Shown: in pieces, positions 48,988 to 60,938 of the stretch
Layout of the letters: every line of letters begins with the position of its first letter
Numbering within the stretch: position 1 is the stretch's first letter
Origin: Methylotenera sp.
GTDB taxonomy: Bacteria; Pseudomonadota; Gammaproteobacteria; Burkholderiales; Methylophilaceae
Length of the DNA: 64,000 nt
Reading direction: 5' to 3'
Assembly: GCA_030652995.1 (NCBI GenBank)
Contig: JAUSAG010000008.1
Coordinates: 60,085 to 124,084 of the forward strand
Program-made: the position numbers and the translations under genes
Notes under the pieces: model-generated
Database searches by the model: none
The model's input: the letters and a program-made list of their open reading frames with translations, nothing else
Told to the model about the DNA's origin: nothing

Positions 48988-49874
48988 TCTCTGATCTCCA
49001 GCTCACCCAATACTTTTACTTCCTGTTGCAACAAAATACCTTGCTGCTCAAGTACGGTATCGCGTATATGCTTAATTAACAGCTCGATATCCAGCGCAGT
49101 TGCACCACCTACATTTACAATAAAATTAGCATGTCTTTCTGACACCTGGGCGCCACCTATGATGTAGCCTTTCAAACCACTCGCCTCAATCAACCTTGCG
49201 GCATAATCCCCTGCCGGGTTTCTAAAAGTAGAACCCGCACTTGGCAAATTCAGCGGTTGTGACGCTAAGCGCTTAGCTAATAGTTCTTTAATTTTTTTCG
49301 CAGATTCACCTGCATCACCTTTAGCCAAACCAAACCAAGCCGCAACAAACCACTCATCAGCTACCGGTTTTTCGATATGCCGATAGCTCGGGATAAACAC
49401 TGCCGCATCACGCGTATTGAGTTCACCCTTTCTATTAATGGTCGTTACGCGCTTGACTACGTTCCAGGTTTCGCTACCGTAGCAACCTGCATTCATGGCA
49501 AGCGCACCGCCTACCGTGCCGGGAATCCCCGCAAAAAACTCTCCACCGCATAAAGCTTCTTTAGCGCAAAACTTTGCTAATTTTGCACAGGTCACGCCCG
49601 CCTCGGCATATACAAACTCACCCTCCATTTTTAATGCTGTGAGTACGTTATGCATCAACACCACCGTGCCACGTACGCCGCCATCACGCACCAACAAATT
49701 TGAACCTAAACCGATAAAATAAATGGGTTGTTCGGTATCCAAGTGACGTAAAAATGTACTCAGATCATCCAACCCTGCGGGAATATACAGTTGATCCGCA
49801 CGGCCGCCCACACGCCAACTGGTGTAACGTGCCAAAGGTTCGTTCAATAGCAATTTTGGCGTAACCAAGGTCAT
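48984..49874 (-). CDS. murB: UDP-N-acetylenolpyruvylglucosamine reductase
   Basis: MurB reduces enolpyruvyl-UDP-GlcNAc with NADPH, using FAD. The 296 residues have [51 protein letters not shown] and [10 protein letters not shown] (catalytic Ser region), the last typical of type II enzymes. It overlaps murC and ddl by four bases each. Confidence 0.97.
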   Translation of the reverse strand: MTLVTPKLLLNEPLARYTSWRVGGRADQLYIPAGLDDLSTFLRHLDTEQPIYFIGLGSNLLVRDGGVRGTVVLMHNVLTALKMEGEFVYAEAGVTCAKLAKFCAKEALCGGEFFAGIPGTVGGALAMNAGCYGSETWNVVKRVTTINRKGELNTRDAAVFIPSYRHIEKPVADEWFVAAWFGLAKGDAGESAKKIKELLAKRLASQPLNLPSAGSTFRNPAGDYAARLIEASGLKGYIIGGAQVSERHANFIVNVGGATALDIELLIKHIRDTVLEQQGILLQQEVKVLGELEIRE

Positions 49875-51298
49875 GCTGTCGTCAATCCTCTCAGTTGCAA
49901 TTCTTTAGTCTTTAACGCCACGTGCCCGATAGAACCAGCACCCATAACAATCACCACGTCATTAGCTTGTGCCACATCTAAAATCGCCTGCGGCAGTTCA
50001 TCCGTTGTTTCCACAAATAAAGGCTCAACTTTTCCTGCCACACGAATCGCACGAATTAACGAGCGTGTATCAGCGGCCACGATGGGCGCTTCACCTGCTG
50101 AATAGACTTCTGTCAGCAACACCACATCTGCGCTTGAAAGTACTTTTACAAAATCTTCAAAACAGTCACGCGTGCGGGTATAGCGATGGGGCTGGAACGC
50201 CATCACCAAGCGCCGATTAGGGAAAGCTCCGCGCGCGGCAGCAATCACCGCCTGCACTTCCACTGGGTGATGACCGTAATCATCAATCAGCGTGAACGTA
50301 CCTGCTGTATTACCGTTGCGTGGCGTGGCTTGAATTTCACCATAACGCTCAAAACGTCTGCCCACACCCTTAAATTCTTTTAATGCTTTAATGATTGCCG
50401 TATCCGGCACGTTAAGCTCACTGGCAATCGCTATGGCGGCTAAGGCATTTAGCACATAGTGATTACCTGGCAAGTTTAAAGTCACATCAAATTCAGTCGT
50501 CACACCATTAATGCGTTGCACAGTAAAGTGCATTTTGCCGTCATCAGCACGTATATTTTTAGCGCGCACACGTGCATCTTCACTCAAACCGTAAGTCATT
50601 ACCGGCTTAGTCACTCGCGGCAAAATCTCGCGAATATTAGCGTCATCAATGCATACTACCGCCATGCCCCAAAACGGCAATTGCTGTAAAAATTCGACGA
50701 ACGCACTTTTAAGCTTTTCAAAACTGTGCTCATAAGTATCCATGTGGTCATGATCAATATTCGTCACCACGGCCATCACCGGAGTCAAGTGTAAAAATGA
50801 AGCATCAGACTCGTCCGCCTCTGCCACAATATATTCACCTGAGCCAAGTTTGGCATTGGCATTGGCGGCCTCTAGCTTGCCACCGATCACAAACGTAGGA
50901 TCCATACCCGCTTCAGCCAAAATACTGGCGATTAAGCTAGTAGTGGTGGTTTTGCCGTGCGTACCGGCAACAGCAATACCCTGTTTAAAACGCATCAACT
51001 CTGCCAGCATCAGCGCACGCGGCACCACTGGTATGTTTTTTGCCCGCGCTGCTTTTACTTCCGGGTTTTCTTCATTCACCGCAGATGACACTACAACCAC
51101 ATCGGCATCTTTCACATTTTCTGCCGCATGACCTTGATACACTGTTGCACCAAACGCAGTTAAGCGTTTTGTCGTTACATTGCTAGCCAAGTCTGAACCG
51201 CTGACATTAAAGTCAAGATTTATTAACACTTCAGCAATGCCGCTCATACCGGAGCCACCAATACCTACAAAGTGGATATTTTTTACTTTATGTTTCAT
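49871..51298 (-). CDS. murC: UDP-N-acetylmuramate-L-alanine ligase
   Basis: MurC adds L-Ala to UDP-MurNAc. The 475 residues have [20 protein letters not shown], the ATP loop [18 protein letters not shown] and the central [15 protein letters not shown]. The ATG at 51298 (MKHKVKN) overlaps the murG stop (ATGA) and has GGAGGT six bases before it, so it is preferred to the in-frame start at 51316. Confidence 0.97.
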   Translation of the reverse strand: MKHKVKNIHFVGIGGSGMSGIAEVLINLDFNVSGSDLASNVTTKRLTAFGATVYQGHAAENVKDADVVVVSSAVNEENPEVKAARAKNIPVVPRALMLAELMRFKQGIAVAGTHGKTTTTSLIASILAEAGMDPTFVIGGKLEAANANAKLGSGEYIVAEADESDASFLHLTPVMAVVTNIDHDHMDTYEHSFEKLKSAFVEFLQQLPFWGMAVVCIDDANIREILPRVTKPVMTYGLSEDARVRAKNIRADDGKMHFTVQRINGVTTEFDVTLNLPGNHYVLNALAAIAIASELNVPDTAIIKALKEFKGVGRRFERYGEIQATPRNGNTAGTFTLIDDYGHHPVEVQAVIAAARGAFPNRRLVMAFQPHRYTRTRDCFEDFVKVLSSADVVLLTEVYSAGEAPIVAADTRSLIRAIRVAGKVEPLFVETTDELPQAILDVAQANDVVIVMGAGSIGHVALKTKELQLRGLTTA

Positions 51299-52371
51299 CG
51301 TGCTACCTCCAGGCAAATAGCTGCCACATCCGCTGTTGCTTGCGGCTTACCCAGAATACGTGCATATTTAGCCATTTTCAGACACTGCTCACGGTCTAGT
51401 TCACCTAAAATTTTTGCCAATTTTTCTACATGCAATTCTTTTTGTTGCACTACGATAGCTGCACCTGCCTCAGCCAGGTAAGCCGCATTGGTCGTTTGGT
51501 GATCATCTACCGCAAACGGAAACGGCACCATTAGCGAGCCTAAACCTACCGCTGACACTTCAGCCACAGTGAGCGCACCTGAACGACAAATCACAAAATC
51601 TGCCCATGCATACAATCCAGCCATATCATCAATAAAAGCGCGGGCATCAACCGTTACACCCACTTTTTCGTAATTACTTTTTAATGCCTCAATATGTTTT
51701 ACACCTGCCTGATGCACCACCTGCGGACGTATATCCACGGGTAATTTTGCCAATGCTAGAGGAATCACCTCATTCAAAGCCTGCGCACCCAAACTACCGC
51801 CGACTACCAACAGTCGTAATGTGCCTTCACGTCCTGAAAAACGCTGCTCAGGCGCACTCAAATTTGTGATATCAGCTCGCACCGGATTCCCCACCAGTAC
51901 TGCATTATCACCAAATGCCGCAGGGAAAGCCGCCAAAACACGGGTGGCAAATTTAGCTAATACTTTGTTCGTTAAGCCTGCTACCGAATTTTGTTCATGT
52001 ATTACCAATGGCTTACCTAACAATCTCGCCATCAATCCACCTGGGAACGCTGCAAAACCACCCATGCCTAACACTACATTAGGCTGATGTTTTTTTAATG
52101 CCCCAAGGCTTTGGCTAAACGCTTTTACCAACTTAACCGGTAACAACACCCAACCCAATAAACCTTTACCGCGTACACCTTGCATGGTGATTGTGGCTTT
52201 ATCGTAACCCTTGCCCTCTATCAGGCGATTTTCCATACCGTCTTGGGTGCATAGCCAAACGATTTTCCAACCCTGCGCCAATAGCTGGTCTGCCACTGCC
52301 ATTGCAGGGTAAACATGACCACCAGTACCGCCTGCCATCACCATTAAAGTTTTTGTCAGCGTTTTACTCAT
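51295..52371 (-). CDS. murG: UDP-GlcNAc:lipid I transferase
   Basis: MurG makes lipid II on the inner face of the membrane. The 358 residues have the N-terminal glycine loop [46 protein letters not shown] and the C-terminal UDP-GlcNAc site [25 protein letters not shown]. It overlaps ftsW by four bases. Confidence 0.97.
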   Translation of the reverse strand: MSKTLTKTLMVMAGGTGGHVYPAMAVADQLLAQGWKIVWLCTQDGMENRLIEGKGYDKATITMQGVRGKGLLGWVLLPVKLVKAFSQSLGALKKHQPNVVLGMGGFAAFPGGLMARLLGKPLVIHEQNSVAGLTNKVLAKFATRVLAAFPAAFGDNAVLVGNPVRADITNLSAPEQRFSGREGTLRLLVVGGSLGAQALNEVIPLALAKLPVDIRPQVVHQAGVKHIEALKSNYEKVGVTVDARAFIDDMAGLYAWADFVICRSGALTVAEVSAVGLGSLMVPFPFAVDDHQTTNAAYLAEAGAAIVVQQKELHVEKLAKILGELDREQCLKMAKYARILGKPQATADVAAICLEVAR

Positions 52372-53531
52372 ACCGGCAAGCCTTTTTGTAACCGTCTGTT
52401 CTCAAAATCAATTCTGAGGATGATTGCCATTGCAACGCAGTTTGCCAAAATGCCACTACCGCCAAATGAGAGCAATGGCAGTGTCAATCCTTTGGTCGGC
52501 AACAGCCCCATATTCACCCCCATATTAATAATGCCTTGCACGCCCATCCATACGCCTAACCCTTGTGCCAACAACGCACCAAAATAGCGTTCATTGGCAA
52601 TAGCTTCTTTGCCTATACCAAAGGCGCGAATCACAATCCATGTAAACAAACCGATAACTGTTAGCACACCGACAAAACCTAACTCTTCCGCAATCACTGC
52701 CAGTAAAAAGTCAGTATGGGCTTCCGGTAAATACAGTAATTTTTCTACACTCGCACCCAGCCCAACGCCAAACCATTCGCCACGTCCAAACGCTATCAGC
52801 GCATGTGATAACTGGTAGCCTTTACCATACGGGTCAGCCCACGGATCCATAAAGCCAATCACACGTTCAAGGCGGTAAGGTGAACTCCAGATCAAAAACA
52901 CAAAACCCACTACGAGCAATATGATGAGTCCAACAAATATGCGTGCGTTGATGCCACCCAACCAAAGGATCGAAATCGAAATCGCTGCAATCACGGCAAA
53001 TGCACCAAAATCCGGTTCACGTAGCAATAAGCCACCTACCAGCAACATCACCATCAGCATTGGCATAAAGCCCTTAGTAAAACTATCCATCACTGCGGCT
53101 TTACGCACGGTGTAATCAGCCACGTACATGGCGGCAAACAACTTCATCAGTTCAGATGGCTGTAAGTTAATCACAAACAAAGATAACCAACGGCGACTAC
53201 CGCCGACCACTCGCCCGATACCTGGAATCAACACCAATACCAACAACGCCAATCCTAGTAGGAATAAATAAGGCGCCATTTTTTGCCACCACGCCACAGG
53301 AATGTTAAATGCCACGAAAGCCGCACTTAAACTAATCACCAAAAATATACCTTGGCGTACTAAGTAATAGCTACTGTTATGGCCAACCGCTCTATCTGCT
53401 TCAGCAATCGCAATTGAAGACGAATAGACCATCACCAAGCCTAAGCCCAATAAAATCAGGGTGACCCAAAGTAGGCCCTGATCATAGTTGGGGGAGTTGA
53501 TGCGCTCGCGGTTGAGCATGGCTGCGATCAT
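52368..53531 (-). CDS. ftsW: Septal peptidoglycan polymerase FtsW (SEDS family)
   Basis: FtsW is the SEDS glycosyltransferase that works with FtsI at the septum. The 387 residues contain about ten membrane segments, and the [30 protein letters not shown] and [20 protein letters not shown] loops that typify the family, then [27 protein letters not shown] near the end. It overlaps murD and murG by four bases each. Confidence 0.97.
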   Translation of the reverse strand: MIAAMLNRERINSPNYDQGLLWVTLILLGLGLVMVYSSSIAIAEADRAVGHNSSYYLVRQGIFLVISLSAAFVAFNIPVAWWQKMAPYLFLLGLALLVLVLIPGIGRVVGGSRRWLSLFVINLQPSELMKLFAAMYVADYTVRKAAVMDSFTKGFMPMLMVMLLVGGLLLREPDFGAFAVIAAISISILWLGGINARIFVGLIILLVVGFVFLIWSSPYRLERVIGFMDPWADPYGKGYQLSHALIAFGRGEWFGVGLGASVEKLLYLPEAHTDFLLAVIAEELGFVGVLTVIGLFTWIVIRAFGIGKEAIANERYFGALLAQGLGVWMGVQGIINMGVNMGLLPTKGLTLPLLSFGGSGILANCVAMAIILRIDFENRRLQKGLPV

Positions 53532-54886
53532 GCCGCCTCCTTCAAAAGTTGCACCGCGCTAACAAACACCTCTGCCCGATGCACATAATTGTTGAACATA
53601 TCAAAGCTGGCGCATGCGGGAGATAGCAAAACCGCATCGTCTTTTTGCGCGAGTTTTTTTGCAATATTGACCGCTTCTGGCAAATCTACAGCGTGATACA
53701 ACGGCACATTTGTTTGCAGTAATTTGGCTTCAATCAATGAGGCATCACGCCCAATCAACACCACCGCACGCGCATTCCTAGCAACAACATCTGTTAGCGG
53801 TGAAAAATCCTGACCTTTGCCATCACCGCCCGCAATCAGTACCACCTTTTGCGGCAAGCCTGACAATGCCGCACAAGTGGCACCGACATTGGTGCCTTTT
53901 GAATCATCGTAATAATCCACATCATCAATGTTAGCAACCCACTCCACACGGTGTGGCAAACCTTTAAAGTTATAAAGTGTTTGAATAATGGGTGCGTAAT
54001 CCAAGCCTATGCCACGGCAAAGTGCGATTGCCGCCAGCGCATTCGCGGCGTTATGTAAACCTGCTATTTTCAAATCTTGCATGTTTATCAAATCATGTTC
54101 GCCGCAACTCAGCCAAGTTTCGCCTTGCACGTCTCTTAAACCGTAACTACGTTCATCTTCAGCCGCATCCAAACCAAATGTCACTTGCGCCAACTTCGAG
54201 CGCGCCATCATCATGCTCCAAGCATCATCACGGTTAAGCACTTGCAGCTTTGCGTTGTAAAAAATACGCGCCTTGGCAATCGCATAATCCTGCATGCTGT
54301 CGTATCTATCCATGTGATCTTCAGACAGATTCAGCATGGTGGCTGCGTCAACTTGCAAGCTACTGGTCGTTTCTAATTGAAAGCTTGAAAGCTCTAATAC
54401 ATATACATCGGGAGCTTCCATACTTAGCGCATCAAGCACTGGCAAACCAATATTGCCTGCGACTATTGTTTTTAAGCCGGCTGCTTTGCACATTTCACCA
54501 ACTAAAGTCGTCACTGTGGTTTTGCCGTTTACACCCGTAATCGCAATCACTTTTGCACTAGTTGGGCGATATTGCGCAAATAACTCAACATCACCTATCA
54601 CGTTAATGCCACTTACGATTGCCGCTTGAATTTCCGCCTCACTTAATGGCACACCCGGGCTTGTTACCACCAAGTCAACATGACTAAAAATTGCTGCAGT
54701 AAATGCGCCTGTAACAATACTCACCTCTGGCAACTCGGCTTTAAGCGCATCAATCCCTGGAGGGTTATCGCGGGTATCTGCAACAGACAAACGTGCACCT
54801 TGGCGTTGCAACCAACGCAACGTTGACAGCCCTGTTTCTCCAAGGCCTAGCACTAATACTTTTCTGTCTTTTAACGGAATTTGCAT
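53528..54886 (-). CDS. murD: UDP-N-acetylmuramoylalanine-D-glutamate ligase
   Basis: MurD adds D-Glu to the stem. The 452 residues have [22 protein letters not shown] at the start, the ATP loop [20 protein letters not shown] (about residue 115) and [18 protein letters not shown], with the C-terminal domain [21 protein letters not shown]. The start follows mraY by 13 bases. Confidence 0.97.
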   Translation of the reverse strand: MQIPLKDRKVLVLGLGETGLSTLRWLQRQGARLSVADTRDNPPGIDALKAELPEVSIVTGAFTAAIFSHVDLVVTSPGVPLSEAEIQAAIVSGINVIGDVELFAQYRPTSAKVIAITGVNGKTTVTTLVGEMCKAAGLKTIVAGNIGLPVLDALSMEAPDVYVLELSSFQLETTSSLQVDAATMLNLSEDHMDRYDSMQDYAIAKARIFYNAKLQVLNRDDAWSMMMARSKLAQVTFGLDAAEDERSYGLRDVQGETWLSCGEHDLINMQDLKIAGLHNAANALAAIALCRGIGLDYAPIIQTLYNFKGLPHRVEWVANIDDVDYYDDSKGTNVGATCAALSGLPQKVVLIAGGDGKGQDFSPLTDVVARNARAVVLIGRDASLIEAKLLQTNVPLYHAVDLPEAVNIAKKLAQKDDAVLLSPACASFDMFNNYVHRAEVFVSAVQLLKEAA

Positions 54887-54899
54887 GTTAAGTTTACTT

Positions 54900-56003
54900 T
54901 TACCTAATTTTTAAACTAGCCAACCCAATCAATACCAGCATCATGCTGATAATCCAAAAGCGCACCACTACCTGCGTTTCTTTCCAACCTTTTTGTTCAT
55001 AGTGATGATGTAAAGGTGCCATTAAAAAAATACGTTGGCCTGTTCCCGTTTTATGTTTGGTGTATTTGAAATACAGCACCTGCATCGCCACGGAAATCGT
55101 CTCGATCACAAAAACACCTCCCATAATGAACAAGATGATTTCTTGTCGCACAATGACGGCCACAATACCTAGCGCTGCCCCTAGTGCCAATGCGCCTACA
55201 TCACCCATAAATACTTCTGCTGGGTAGGCGTTAAACCATAAAAATCCTAAACCAGCGCCTACCATTGCTGCACAGAACACCGCCAACTCACCTGCACCTG
55301 GCACGTAAGGAATGCTTAAATACTTGGAAAAATAAAAGTGACCCGTGACATAAGCAAATATAGCTAAAGCACCTGCCACCATCACGGTAGGCATAATCGC
55401 CAAGCCATCAAGACCATCAGTCAGATTCACGGCATTGCTACTACCGACCACCACCAAATAGGTCAGCACGATAAACGCTAACCCGCTCATTGGAATGACC
55501 AGACTTTTAAAGAATGGAATTAATAAAGTCGTTTCGGCAGGTAAAACGGCGGTTTGCTGTAAAAATATCGCCACGCTAAAACCCACCACCGACTGCCAAA
55601 AATATTTTTCTTTAGCAGATAACCCGTTAGGATTGCGATGGACCACTTTGCGCCAATCGTCCACCCAGCCAATAATGCCAAAACCCAAAGTGGTAAATAA
55701 CACCACCCACACAAACCTGTTACTTAAGTCTGCCCATAGCAACGTTGATATGGCAATGGAAACCAATATCAAAGCACCGCCCATGGTTGGCGTACCCGCT
55801 TTAATTAAATGCGTTTGCGGGCCATCGTCACGCACCGATTGTCCTACTTTGTAGTAAGTAAGCTTACGAATTAAAGTCGGCCCCACTACAAATGAAATGG
55901 TTAATGCTGTGAGCGTAGCCAGCACAGCACGCAATGTGATGTAGTCAAATACATGAAAACCACGGATGTCTTTTGCCAGCCATTGCGCTAATTCGAGTAA
56001 CAT
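54900..56003 (-). CDS. mraY: Phospho-MurNAc-pentapeptide translocase
   Basis: MraY makes lipid I from UDP-MurNAc-pentapeptide and undecaprenyl phosphate. The 367 residues have about ten membrane segments and the three aspartate-bearing motifs: [48 protein letters not shown], plus the loop [22 protein letters not shown]. It lies 21 bases after murF and is followed by murD. Confidence 0.98.
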   Translation of the reverse strand: MLLELAQWLAKDIRGFHVFDYITLRAVLATLTALTISFVVGPTLIRKLTYYKVGQSVRDDGPQTHLIKAGTPTMGGALILVSIAISTLLWADLSNRFVWVVLFTTLGFGIIGWVDDWRKVVHRNPNGLSAKEKYFWQSVVGFSVAIFLQQTAVLPAETTLLIPFFKSLVIPMSGLAFIVLTYLVVVGSSNAVNLTDGLDGLAIMPTVMVAGALAIFAYVTGHFYFSKYLSIPYVPGAGELAVFCAAMVGAGLGFLWFNAYPAEVFMGDVGALALGAALGIVAVIVRQEIILFIMGGVFVIETISVAMQVLYFKYTKHKTGTGQRIFLMAPLHHHYEQKGWKETQVVVRFWIISMMLVLIGLASLKIR

Positions 56004-56024
56004 TTTTAAATTCTCCCAATATGC

Positions 56025-57380
56025 TTATTGATTGTTTGCTACTAACAAATTAACCACACGCTCCATTTGCATAAAACGTGAACCTTTTACCAATACGGTT
56101 GTGCTAGTTGTGAGTTGCGGCAACACCGCCTCAGCGATCGCCTCTGGTGAACTAAAGTGTTGCGCACCAGCACCGAAACTCTTCACCATTTCAATACTTA
56201 ATTCACCCAAGCAATAGAGTGCTGTTAACCCTGCTGCCTTGGCATAAGCGCCGATTTCAGCATGCATGCTTTTAGCTTCATCACCCAATTCACCCATGTC
56301 ACCCAATACTAGGATTTTCTCTCCAACATATTTCGCTAGTACATCTATCGCGGCGCGCATTGAGTCTGGATTTGCGTTATAGCTGTCATCAATCAATGTC
56401 GCATTATTAAATGCAGCCTTAAGCTCTAGGCGCCCATATACGCCGGCAAAACCTTCTAAACCCTTAGCAATCTCTGTGTTTGAAATACCTAATGCAAAAG
56501 CGGCAGCACTCGCAGCCAATGCGTTACTAATATTATGTGCGCCTTGTACTTTTAGCTTGAAATCCACACACCCATTAGGCGTGCTTAAACTCACCAAACT
56601 AGCACCTGGTAATTCTTGATATTTAGCAGCGACATCTGCCTGCTGATTTAATCCAAAAGTAACTACTTTTCTGTTCTTATTGAGCGCGAGCCAATCGACC
56701 GCATACTCGCTATCGGCGTTAATTACCGCAATACCGTCAGCCTGCAAGCCTGAGAAAATCTCACCTTTGGCTTTGGCGATATTTGCACGTGAGCCTAATT
56801 CACCTATATGCGCCGACCCCGCATTGTTAATTACCGCCACATCGGGCTTGGCAATATGCGTTAAATAATCAATTTCACCTAAGTGATTCATACCCATTTC
56901 AACTACAACATACTCATGGCTTGCGTTCATTTTAAGCAACGTCAGCGGTACACCAATATCGTTATTCAAGTTGCCATAAGTGGCATGCACTTTATTACGT
57001 CCCTTGGCGGTCACACTTAAAATTGCAGTAAGCATTTCCTTAGTGGTGGTTTTACCGTTACTACCTGTGATTGCAACCACAGGAACATCAAACTTGCTTC
57101 GCCAGTATTTGGCTAATCTCCCTAATGCCAAACGCGTGCCTTGTACTAACAATGCAGGCTGAACCTCAACCGTGCTATCTGAGAGCATCACCGCTGCCGC
57201 ACCTTTTTTAATAGCTTCAACCGCAAATGCATTGCCATCAAAATTTTTGCCTTTAAGTGCCACAAACAATTGACCCGCTTTGACATTGCGGCTATCACTA
57301 CCCACAGAGTCAAACTGCACATCAGCACCCACGTGCTTTGCATTGAGGGCAATAGCAGCTTCAGATAAATGCATCATCAT
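56025..57380 (-). CDS. murF: UDP-MurNAc-tripeptide-D-Ala-D-Ala ligase
   Basis: MurF adds D-Ala-D-Ala to complete the pentapeptide. The 451 residues have VVAITGSNGKTTTKEMLTAIL (about 107-127), VVVEMGMNHLGEIDYL and LIDDSYNANPDSMRAAIDVL. It overlaps murE by four bases and precedes mraY by 21. Confidence 0.97.
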   Translation of the reverse strand: MMMHLSEAAIALNAKHVGADVQFDSVGSDSRNVKAGQLFVALKGKNFDGNAFAVEAIKKGAAAVMLSDSTVEVQPALLVQGTRLALGRLAKYWRSKFDVPVVAITGSNGKTTTKEMLTAILSVTAKGRNKVHATYGNLNNDIGVPLTLLKMNASHEYVVVEMGMNHLGEIDYLTHIAKPDVAVINNAGSAHIGELGSRANIAKAKGEIFSGLQADGIAVINADSEYAVDWLALNKNRKVVTFGLNQQADVAAKYQELPGASLVSLSTPNGCVDFKLKVQGAHNISNALAASAAAFALGISNTEIAKGLEGFAGVYGRLELKAAFNNATLIDDSYNANPDSMRAAIDVLAKYVGEKILVLGDMGELGDEAKSMHAEIGAYAKAAGLTALYCLGELSIEMVKSFGAGAQHFSSPEAIAEAVLPQLTTSTTVLVKGSRFMQMERVVNLLVANNQ

Positions 57381-58900
57381 GATTTCTCCGCAATATTATC
57401 TGTGGCTATGTCAGCTTTAGTTGCCAGATTATCTGAAGCCCTTCTGTTATACGGGCCTGCGTACACAACCCAATTATCAAGCACCTCTTCTGCAACTGCG
57501 GCATCACTGAATGGGGCTCTAACGCCTGAGTCTTCCTGGTAGTTTTCATGCCCTTTTCCCGCCACCAAAACAATATCACCTTTGCGTGCCAACTGTATTG
57601 CCTGCCCGATTGCACTAGCGCGGTCTGGTTCCATCACAGGTAGAACTGTCATTCCGCGTACTATCTGCTGGACAATATGATCAGGGTTTTCATTGCGTGG
57701 ATTATCTGATGTCACAATCACGCGGTCAGCTAACCGAGCAGCTACCGCACCCATCAACGGACGCTTACCTGTATCGCGGTCTCCGCCGCAGCCAAACACG
57801 CAAATTAACTTGCCTTGCACTTGTTCGCGCAATGTTGACAATACATTCTCTAAAGCATCTGGGGTATGCGCATAGTCAACCACGACTAAAGGTTTCTCAC
57901 CACCTCCAAATTGCTGCATACGCCCAAGCACCGGCTCGATTTTAGCAATCGCCGCTACAGCATCTGACAAACTCACATCAAGAGCCAATAAAGTTGCCAA
58001 TACCGCCAATACGTTGTAGGCATTAAAGCGCCCCAGTACTGGCGCGTTAACAATGGCATCACCTTGCGGCGTAACCACTTGCATGGTTAAACCATGTTGA
58101 TGCAATTGCAGTGCTACACCACGCACCTCACCGTGTAACAGTCCGTAAGTCATTAAAGGCTTACTCTGTATGTTGAGTGATGTAGCAACGTTTTGTCCAA
58201 ACTCATCATCCGCATTAAGTATCGCCATGCCCAGCCCTTGCCAGGTAAACAATTGCCGCTTGGCGGCCGCGTAATCTTGCATGGTTTCGTGATAATCAAG
58301 ATGATCACGCGTTAGGTTGGTCAGCACAGCTATGTCAAACTCCACACCATTGACACGGCCTTGATGCAAGCCATGTGATGAAACCTCCATGGCAACGGCA
58401 TCTGCACCATGTTGCACATAGTCAGCCAGCATGGCTTGCAACAGGATTGCATCGGGAGTAGTGTTGCTCGCCTCGGCCAAACCCATTCCGTGAGCATCAA
58501 CAAAGCCATTACCTATGGTGCCAATGACCGCCGTTTTTTGACCCAATACACTCAATGTTTGTGCAATCCACTGACTCACCGAGGTTTTACCATTGGTACC
58601 CGTCACGCCTATCATGCCCAGCTTACGTGATGGATACTGATAAAACTCTGCCGCGATTTGTCCTACCTGACTTTTCAAATCAGTCACCGCAATATTGCTC
58701 ACTTCAAACGCAGGGCTCCAAACAAAATCCTTGTCGTCCCATGCCACACCAGTTGCACCCGCTTGAATGGCCTGCTCTATATAATTGCGTCCATCGCTAT
58801 GCGCACCCGGATATGCCAAAAACAAAGTGCCTGCTTTTACTTGACGGCTATCTGCTGTAATTGCAGTGAATTGTCGATGGAATGATGAGAGTAAGGTCAT
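57377..58900 (-). CDS. murE: UDP-MurNAc-L-Ala-D-Glu-meso-diaminopimelate ligase
   Basis: MurE adds the third residue. The 507 residues have MIGVTGTNGKTSVSQWIAQTL, SNTTPDAILLQAML, and TSDNPRNENPDHIV; the DNPR motif indicates meso-diaminopimelate rather than lysine as the substrate. The C-terminus (about 490-507) carries an extra NLATKADIATDNIAEKS tail. It overlaps ftsI and murF by four bases. Confidence 0.96.
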   Translation of the reverse strand: MTLLSSFHRQFTAITADSRQVKAGTLFLAYPGAHSDGRNYIEQAIQAGATGVAWDDKDFVWSPAFEVSNIAVTDLKSQVGQIAAEFYQYPSRKLGMIGVTGTNGKTSVSQWIAQTLSVLGQKTAVIGTIGNGFVDAHGMGLAEASNTTPDAILLQAMLADYVQHGADAVAMEVSSHGLHQGRVNGVEFDIAVLTNLTRDHLDYHETMQDYAAAKRQLFTWQGLGMAILNADDEFGQNVATSLNIQSKPLMTYGLLHGEVRGVALQLHQHGLTMQVVTPQGDAIVNAPVLGRFNAYNVLAVLATLLALDVSLSDAVAAIAKIEPVLGRMQQFGGGEKPLVVVDYAHTPDALENVLSTLREQVQGKLICVFGCGGDRDTGKRPLMGAVAARLADRVIVTSDNPRNENPDHIVQQIVRGMTVLPVMEPDRASAIGQAIQLARKGDIVLVAGKGHENYQEDSGVRAPFSDAAVAEEVLDNWVVYAGPYNRRASDNLATKADIATDNIAEKS

Positions 58901-60621
58901 ATACTCTCCTTCACATCTTCAACATCACTAGAAATCACCACGTTATTATTAGGCGCATCTTGTGGCACAGCCAGCATACGTAAAGCATCTGCCATTACCG
59001 TGCTAAATACTGGTGCCGCGACCGTACCGCCGTAGTACTCACCGCTACTTGGGTCGTCTATCATCACAGCCATAATCAGACGCGGGTTAGACGCGGGTGC
59101 CATTCCGACAAATGAACCTACATATTTATTTTTCTCGTAACCGCGATCACCCAGTTTATGCGTGGTGCCTGTTTTACCCGCCACACGGTATCCCAACACT
59201 TGCGCCTTCAATGCAGTACCACCAGGCAACACAACCAACTCCAGCATATCTTTGACTTCATGCGCTGTTTTTGCAGAAAATACCTGTGCGCCTACTGGGA
59301 CATCTTTCAACTTAAGCAGTGATACCGGCTTTATTTCACCATCATTAGCAAAAACGGTATAAGCCCGTGCCAACTGCAACAATGTGACACTAATACCGTG
59401 ACCATAAGACATCGTTGCCTGCTCAATAGGGCGCCACGTTTTGTAATCGCGCACCCGCCCGGATGCCTCACCAGGGAAGCCAATACGTGTTTTAGCGCCA
59501 AAGCCTATTTGATTATAGATATTCCACAAATACTGAGGCTCCAGCGACAACGACATTTTGACAGCACCCACGTTAGATGACTTTTGTATCACCTCAGACA
59601 CAGTTAACACGCCATGCGGATGTGCATCATGAATTGTTGCAGATCCAATATTCATATAACCAGGTGCTGTCTGAATTTGCGTATCAGGCTGGTATTTACC
59701 GGACTCCAAAGCCGCCGCCGCTGTTACCGTTTTCATGGTTGAGCCTGGCTCAAACGTATCTGTAATAGCGCGGTTACGCGTTTTACCAGCAATATTTACC
59801 GGGTTATTCGGGTTGTAGGTTGGCACGTTTACCATTGCCAGCACTTCGCCCGTTTTTGCATCTAACACAATCGCCGCACCTGCCGTGGCTTTATATTTCT
59901 CAACAGCTTTCGATAATTCACGATGTGCTAAATACTGAATTCTTCTATCAATGGATAACGTGACATCATGCCCATCTTGTGGCACTTTAACGGCTTCTAA
60001 ATCCTCAACAATATGACCCGCACGGTCTTTAATGACGCGACGACTGCCACTTTTACCTGAAAGCATTTCATTCATTGTCAACTCAAAACCTTCTTGGCCT
60101 TTATCATCAATTCCCGTAAATCCAACCAGATGTGCTGTAACCTGGCCCGCTGGATAATAACGCTTGTATTCTCGCTGCAAATAAACACCTGGAACCTCCA
60201 GCTTCATCACTTCAGATGCCAGTTCAGGTGAAACGCGACGCTTTAAATACACAAACTCGCGCTCACTATTTGCAAGCTTTTTATCGACAACTGCTACTTT
60301 CAAACCTAATAAATCGGCAATCCTTTTGGTTTGGTTAGCATTGATTTTCACATCAGATGGGTTCGCCCATACCGATTCAACTGGTGAACTAATCGCCAAC
60401 AACTCACCGTATCTATCAGTAATTTTTCCGCGCTGTGACGGTAAAGTCAGCGTACGGTTATAACGCGCATCGCCTTTTTCTTGCAAAAAGCGCTTATGAA
60501 AACTTTGCAAATAAACGCTACGCCCCAACAAAGCAGCAAAGCCCAACAGCACCAACACCAATAAAAGGCGGCGGCGCCAAGCGGGCAATTTCACAATAAC
60601 TGGTGGCGTAAGCATCGCCAT
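58897..60621 (-). CDS. ftsI: Penicillin-binding protein 3 (FtsI)
   Basis: FtsI is the septal transpeptidase. The 574 residues show a short cytoplasmic end, one membrane segment (LLLVLVLLGFAALLGRSVYL, about 19-38), the PBP dimerisation domain with SQRGKITDRYGELLAISSPVESVWANP, and the transpeptidase motifs: the serine in FEPGSTMKTVTAAAALESG (STMK, about residue 292), SSN in QKSSNVGAVKMS and KTGT in VAGKTGTTHKLGDRGY. All three are intact. It overlaps ftsL by one base (TAATG). Confidence 0.97.
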   Translation of the reverse strand: MAMLTPPVIVKLPAWRRRLLLVLVLLGFAALLGRSVYLQSFHKRFLQEKGDARYNRTLTLPSQRGKITDRYGELLAISSPVESVWANPSDVKINANQTKRIADLLGLKVAVVDKKLANSEREFVYLKRRVSPELASEVMKLEVPGVYLQREYKRYYPAGQVTAHLVGFTGIDDKGQEGFELTMNEMLSGKSGSRRVIKDRAGHIVEDLEAVKVPQDGHDVTLSIDRRIQYLAHRELSKAVEKYKATAGAAIVLDAKTGEVLAMVNVPTYNPNNPVNIAGKTRNRAITDTFEPGSTMKTVTAAAALESGKYQPDTQIQTAPGYMNIGSATIHDAHPHGVLTVSEVIQKSSNVGAVKMSLSLEPQYLWNIYNQIGFGAKTRIGFPGEASGRVRDYKTWRPIEQATMSYGHGISVTLLQLARAYTVFANDGEIKPVSLLKLKDVPVGAQVFSAKTAHEVKDMLELVVLPGGTALKAQVLGYRVAGKTGTTHKLGDRGYEKNKYVGSFVGMAPASNPRLIMAVMIDDPSSGEYYGGTVAAPVFSTVMADALRMLAVPQDAPNNNVVISSDVEDVKESI

Positions 60622-60938
60622 TATTGAGCCTCCTTACTTGAGGCTTTATTTTGGAGATTAAGTGGCAAAACCACCTCCGCAATAGTAACCACCTGAATAC
60701 GCTTTGCATCGGGCACTTGCATTAATAATTGCTGAGTGGCTACTTGCTCAATACGTGAATGCATCGCCCATGTGCTTTGCTCAAGTTGCAATTGCCCATA
60801 CTCTTGCTTAAATTGATTTTCCGCTTCACTTAAATGCTCAAGCTCAATATAAAGTTTGCGTGCCTTATGCTGTGCGTTAACCAAACCCAATGCAGAAAAC
60901 ATCAGCGCAAAAAATAAAATAAGATTAAGGCGCGTCAT
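60621..60938 (-). CDS. ftsL: Cell-division protein FtsL
   Basis: The 105-residue bitopic protein has a membrane segment near the start ([19 protein letters not shown]) and a periplasmic coiled-coil ([28 protein letters not shown]), as in FtsL. It links FtsQ/FtsB to the septal synthases. Its place between rsmH and ftsI confirms the identity; sequence alone is weakly conserved. It overlaps rsmH by four bases. Confidence 0.93.
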   Translation of the reverse strand: MTRLNLILFFALMFSALGLVNAQHKARKLYIELEHLSEAENQFKQEYGQLQLEQSTWAMHSRIEQVATQQLLMQVPDAKRIQVVTIAEVVLPLNLQNKASSKEAQ